64,000 nucleotides of DNA, taken from assembly GCA_022842785.1 (NCBI GenBank), contig JALHOW010000001.1:806001-870000 (forward strand), given 5' to 3'. The position numbers and the translations under genes are program-made. This document shows, in pieces, positions 61,552 to 64,000 of this stretch (the stretch's first letter is position 1; the number at the start of each line of letters is the position of its first letter). This DNA is from Hyphomicrobiaceae bacterium (GTDB lineage: Bacteria; Pseudomonadota; Alphaproteobacteria; Rhizobiales; Hyphomicrobiaceae). The notes below the pieces were generated by a model. That model was not told the origin of the DNA. It was given only the letters and a program-made list of their open reading frames with translations, and did no database searches.

Positions 61552-63270
61552 TTAGGTTGCGCTGCGGACGATACGCACGGGGGCGGGCGGCACGTCCGCG
61601 ATGACCTGCCGCGTGCGCAGATGGCTCGCGACGAGATCCCAGATCGCGGGACCTTCCGTGCCCTCGTTGATCGAGGCCCAGCCCGCGACTGTATAGACAG
61701 AGGCCGCTTCGATCGGCTCGCCGCTCTTCACGAGCCGCATGTCGGAAATGCGCTTGCCCATGGGCGCATCGACATCGATCGTGAAGCTCATGCCGCCGAC
61801 ACGCACCATATCGCCGCCCTGCTGGTAGTAGGGATCGGGATTGAAGAGATTGTCGGCCACGTCCTCGAGGATGTTCTTGATCATGTCGCCGCGGAAGGGC
61901 AGTCGGTAGACCTTCGGGTATGAAATGGCCGTGGCGTTGTACACATCGTCCCAGGTGATGGCCTGACCGGGCACGAGCGACGTGCCCCAGCGGAAACCCG
62001 GCGAGAAGCAGATCTCGGCGTCGCGCTCAGCAACCAGCGCCTCGCAGATGAGATCGTCGAGAGAACCCGAGAAATTGCCGCGGCGATAGAGCAGCGTGTC
62101 CGTACGCGCAAGCTCCGTCGAGAGCATGGCTTCGTGGGGCGCGCGAATGTCGTCGATCAGGCGCGCCATGTCGGGATCGGGCGTGATGACGTCGGCGAGC
62201 ACCGGCATGAGCGAATAACTGAAGTCCGCGATGCGTCCGCCCCTCACGTCGAGATCGAGGCGCGAGAGAAACTTGCCGTTCGATCCCGTGGCGATCAGCA
62301 GCGTGCTGCCGACGCGCTCGGGGCGCGGAATGGCATCGTGTGTGTGGGCGGTCAGAATGACGTCGATCCCCTCGACGCGTCCCGCGAGCTTGCGATCGAC
62401 GTCGAAGCCGTTGTGCGAGTTGAGTACCACGACCTCGGCACCCGCAGCGCGCACCGCGGCAACATTGCGCCGGACTTCCTCCTCGCGAATGCCGAATGAC
62501 CATGCCGGCATCATCCAGCGCGGATTGGCGATCGGCGTATAGGGAAATGCCTGGCCGATGACGCCGATGCGCACACCACCCTTCTCGTAGATGCGCCAGG
62601 CCTTGAAGACCGGCTCATCGAAATCATTGTCCATGATGTTGCCGGCGAGGAAGTCGAGCTTCGCCGAGCCACGTCCGTTCTTATCGCCGAACAGCGCGCT
62701 GACATGCTTGTGGCCGAGCGTGAACTCCCAATGCGCCGTCATCGCGTCGACGCCCAGCGCCTCGACAATGCGCAGCATATCGGCGCCCTTGGTGTGCAGC
62801 GCCGTGAACGAGCCCTGCAACGTATCGCCGCCATCGAGGAGCAGCGTGCGCTCGGAACCGCGTTCGGCGCGCACCGCTTTTACGAGCGCCGCCAGACGGT
62901 CCATGCCGCCAACGCGTCCATATTCCTTGGCGAGCGTCGCATAGTCCGTGGACGAGAGCATGTACGCATCGGTCGAGCCGGACGCGATGCCGTAATGGGC
63001 GAGGAACTCGCGGTCGGTCAGATGCGGCGGCAATCCGCGCACATCACCGACGCCGAGGTTGACCGAGGGCTCGCGAAAATAGACTGGACGGATCTGCGCG
63101 TGGCAGTCCGAGAAGTGCAGGATCGTCACCTGACCCTTGGCGTCGAAGCGGAGAATATCCTCCTGCCTCAAGCCGCGACGCAGTGTCTGGCCGAACGCGG
63201 GCGCGCCAGCTCCCGCGGTGAGTGTCGCCGTCGCCAGCGCGATCTGCAGGAACTCCCGGCGGGAGTGCAT
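61552..63270 (-). CDS. soxB: Thiosulfohydrolase SoxB
   Basis: A 572-residue periplasmic dimanganese enzyme that hydrolyses the terminal sulfonate from SoxY-bound thiosulfate as sulfate. A Tat signal (SRREFLQIALATATLTAGAGA) precedes the metallophosphatase domain. Metal-site segments are LHFSDCHAQIRPVYFREPS, LLLDGGDTLQGS, LNSHNGFDVDRKLA and LTAHTHDAIPRP. The C-terminal nucleotidase-like domain is complete (VYNATAISYPKVYRLPFRGD). The ATG at 63270 has GAGGTG nine bases upstream. It lies in order soxA-soxX-soxB on the minus strand. Confidence 0.97.
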   Translation of the reverse strand: MHSRREFLQIALATATLTAGAGAPAFGQTLRRGLRQEDILRFDAKGQVTILHFSDCHAQIRPVYFREPSVNLGVGDVRGLPPHLTDREFLAHYGIASGSTDAYMLSSTDYATLAKEYGRVGGMDRLAALVKAVRAERGSERTLLLDGGDTLQGSFTALHTKGADMLRIVEALGVDAMTAHWEFTLGHKHVSALFGDKNGRGSAKLDFLAGNIMDNDFDEPVFKAWRIYEKGGVRIGVIGQAFPYTPIANPRWMMPAWSFGIREEEVRRNVAAVRAAGAEVVVLNSHNGFDVDRKLAGRVEGIDVILTAHTHDAIPRPERVGSTLLIATGSNGKFLSRLDLDVRGGRIADFSYSLMPVLADVITPDPDMARLIDDIRAPHEAMLSTELARTDTLLYRRGNFSGSLDDLICEALVAERDAEICFSPGFRWGTSLVPGQAITWDDVYNATAISYPKVYRLPFRGDMIKNILEDVADNLFNPDPYYQQGGDMVRVGGMSFTIDVDAPMGKRISDMRLVKSGEPIEAASVYTVAGWASINEGTEGPAIWDLVASHLRTRQVIADVPPAPVRIVRSAT

Positions 63271-63342
63271 GAACGGGCACCTCACCTCTGCGGCGGACGG
63301 ACTAAGGGCGGCCTGCGCGCGCACAGCCGCCCTTCGCAGTAC

Positions 63343-63957
63343 CTACTTGTTGACCGGGCTATCCGGACTCATCACAAGCGCAACGAGATCCTTGATCTGG
63401 TCGATGGTGAGCACCGTATTCGAGCCGAAACGCGGCATGAGCGAGCACGGGAAGGAAGCATGGGCATTGTAGATCTTATCATACACCGCCTTCACATCCG
63501 CCTCGGCGTATTTCCTGATCTTGCCATACTCGCGGAGGCTCGGTCCGACCGTGCCATAGCTCAGTTCGGCTTGCGTCATCTGATGGCAGGCGTAGCAGTT
63601 GCCGCCGTTGGGGCGGGTAGCGGGATAGTCCGTGAAGCGTTGGCCATAGCCGCTCTGCGCCCACCCCTCGCCCTTCTTCCAGTCACCCATCAGCTTGCCG
63701 TCTTCGGGATATTTGATCGTGGCCTTCGCGGCGGCCATGATCTTATCCGCTTCGACGGTCGAGGGTGCATTGCGCTTGGCGCTGCACACTTTCAGTGTCT
63801 CGTCCTGCGTGACGCGGTTGGCCCAATCCTTCGGCGCTTGCGAGAAGGCAAACGTCATCAGCACATCCGCATGAAGCGGGTCGATCTTCGTCTCCTGAGC
63901 CGTGGCCGGGGCGACCAGGAGCGCTGCGAGAGCAGCGAGGATCACAGGTGTTTTCAT
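63343..63957 (-). CDS. soxX: Sulfur-oxidation cytochrome SoxX
   Basis: A 204-residue periplasmic monoheme cytochrome. A Sec signal peptide (MKTPVILAALAALLVAPATA) is followed by an extended N-terminal part containing C58. The heme site is C121-Y-A-C124-H125, and the distal ligand is probably M174 in CSLMPRFGSN. With SoxA it forms SoxAX, which links thiosulfate to the carrier SoxYZ. The longer form with the KVCSAKRNAPS segment is that of one SoxX subclass. The GGGAGGG site precedes the ATG, and the probable soxA end lies 14 bases upstream. Confidence 0.93.
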   Translation of the reverse strand: MKTPVILAALAALLVAPATAQETKIDPLHADVLMTFAFSQAPKDWANRVTQDETLKVCSAKRNAPSTVEADKIMAAAKATIKYPEDGKLMGDWKKGEGWAQSGYGQRFTDYPATRPNGGNCYACHQMTQAELSYGTVGPSLREYGKIRKYAEADVKAVYDKIYNAHASFPCSLMPRFGSNTVLTIDQIKDLVALVMSPDSPVNK

Positions 63958-63971
63958 TGTGCCGCCCTCCC

Positions 63972-64000
63972 TCAGCGCTTCAGGCCGGGCGCGGCGATCT
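63972..64000 (-). CDS. soxA: Probable SoxA, last codons only
   Basis: The minus strand from the window edge reads an open frame ending IAAPGLKR and TGA, 14 bases before soxX. SoxA proteins typically end in a similar PGVRR-like tail, and soxA normally precedes soxX, so this is probably the 3' end of soxA. Only nine codons can be seen, so the call rests mostly on context. Confidence 0.5.

Noticed and set aside
61552-63270. 5'-nucleotidase (UshA-type)
   Set aside because: The fold is the same, but the Tat signal, the SDCHAQIRPVYFREP segment and the soxX neighbour identify SoxB.

Overview
The window is GC-rich, densely coded alphaproteobacterial chromosome. The gene content points to Hyphomicrobiales (Rhizobiales), possibly a Hyphomicrobiaceae-like organism: an RpoH sigma factor, a ROSE-type RNA thermometer before a small heat-shock gene, a CrbS-like symporter/kinase, a Mrp/Mnh-type antiporter cluster with several D subunits, and thiosulfate-oxidation (sox) genes. 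The order and family are inferences from content; no 16S gene is present. I saw no tRNA, rRNA, CRISPR array or prophage.

Layout. 1-4.9 kb: a probable acetate/short-acid uptake and sensing locus (symporter start, DUF4212 small subunit, divergent LuxR-type response regulator, large symporter-hybrid kinase). 5.2-9.2 kb: mscL, a YkgJ-type protein, then a ferredoxin-P450-radical SAM run. 9.4-19.6 kb: valS, a PaiB-like protein, rimO, two related secreted proteins sharing a Trp/Tyr/Cys-rich C-terminus, a ThiO-like oxidoreductase, a fumarylacetoacetase-family hydrolase and a cupin-like protein. 19.7-27.2 kb: a tightly overlapping cation/proton antiporter operon (E, F, G, DUF4040, B, C, and three D-type membrane subunits).

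27.2-29.7 kb: a 2.24-kb IS1595-type transposon whose ends can be set to the base, because it carries 28-bp imperfect inverted repeats and is flanked by an 8-bp target duplication. It sits inside a copy of a dispersed intergenic repeat that recurs at about 6.5, 46.6, 46.7, 49.1 and 50.1 kb. 29.7-36.6 kb: gmk and yicC, then an apparently undescribed catabolic operon (luciferase-type monooxygenase, two-subunit ThDP enzyme, Baeyer-Villiger monooxygenase), then rpoH.

36.9-50 kb: a phosphatase, an old-yellow-enzyme, ornithine decarboxylase behind a structured leader, small metabolic enzymes, rlmH/rsfS, RraA-like, rfbD, gatB, and hsp20 with a sigma-32 promoter and ROSE-like leader. 50.2-60.6 kb: an enolase-superfamily enzyme, htpX/lemA, a DUF882 protein, a haloacetate dehalogenase homologue, an orphan TRAP binding protein, two cyclophilins, coaD, lysE, a GNAT protein and thiD. 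60.6-64 kb: ccdA, soxB, soxX and the last codons of a probable soxA, all on the minus strand, so the sox cluster continues past the right edge.

The most distinctive items are the dispersed repeat family with the transposon landed in it, the monooxygenase/ThDP operon, an antiporter D paralogue that has lost two channel lysines, and the heat-shock control region of hsp20.
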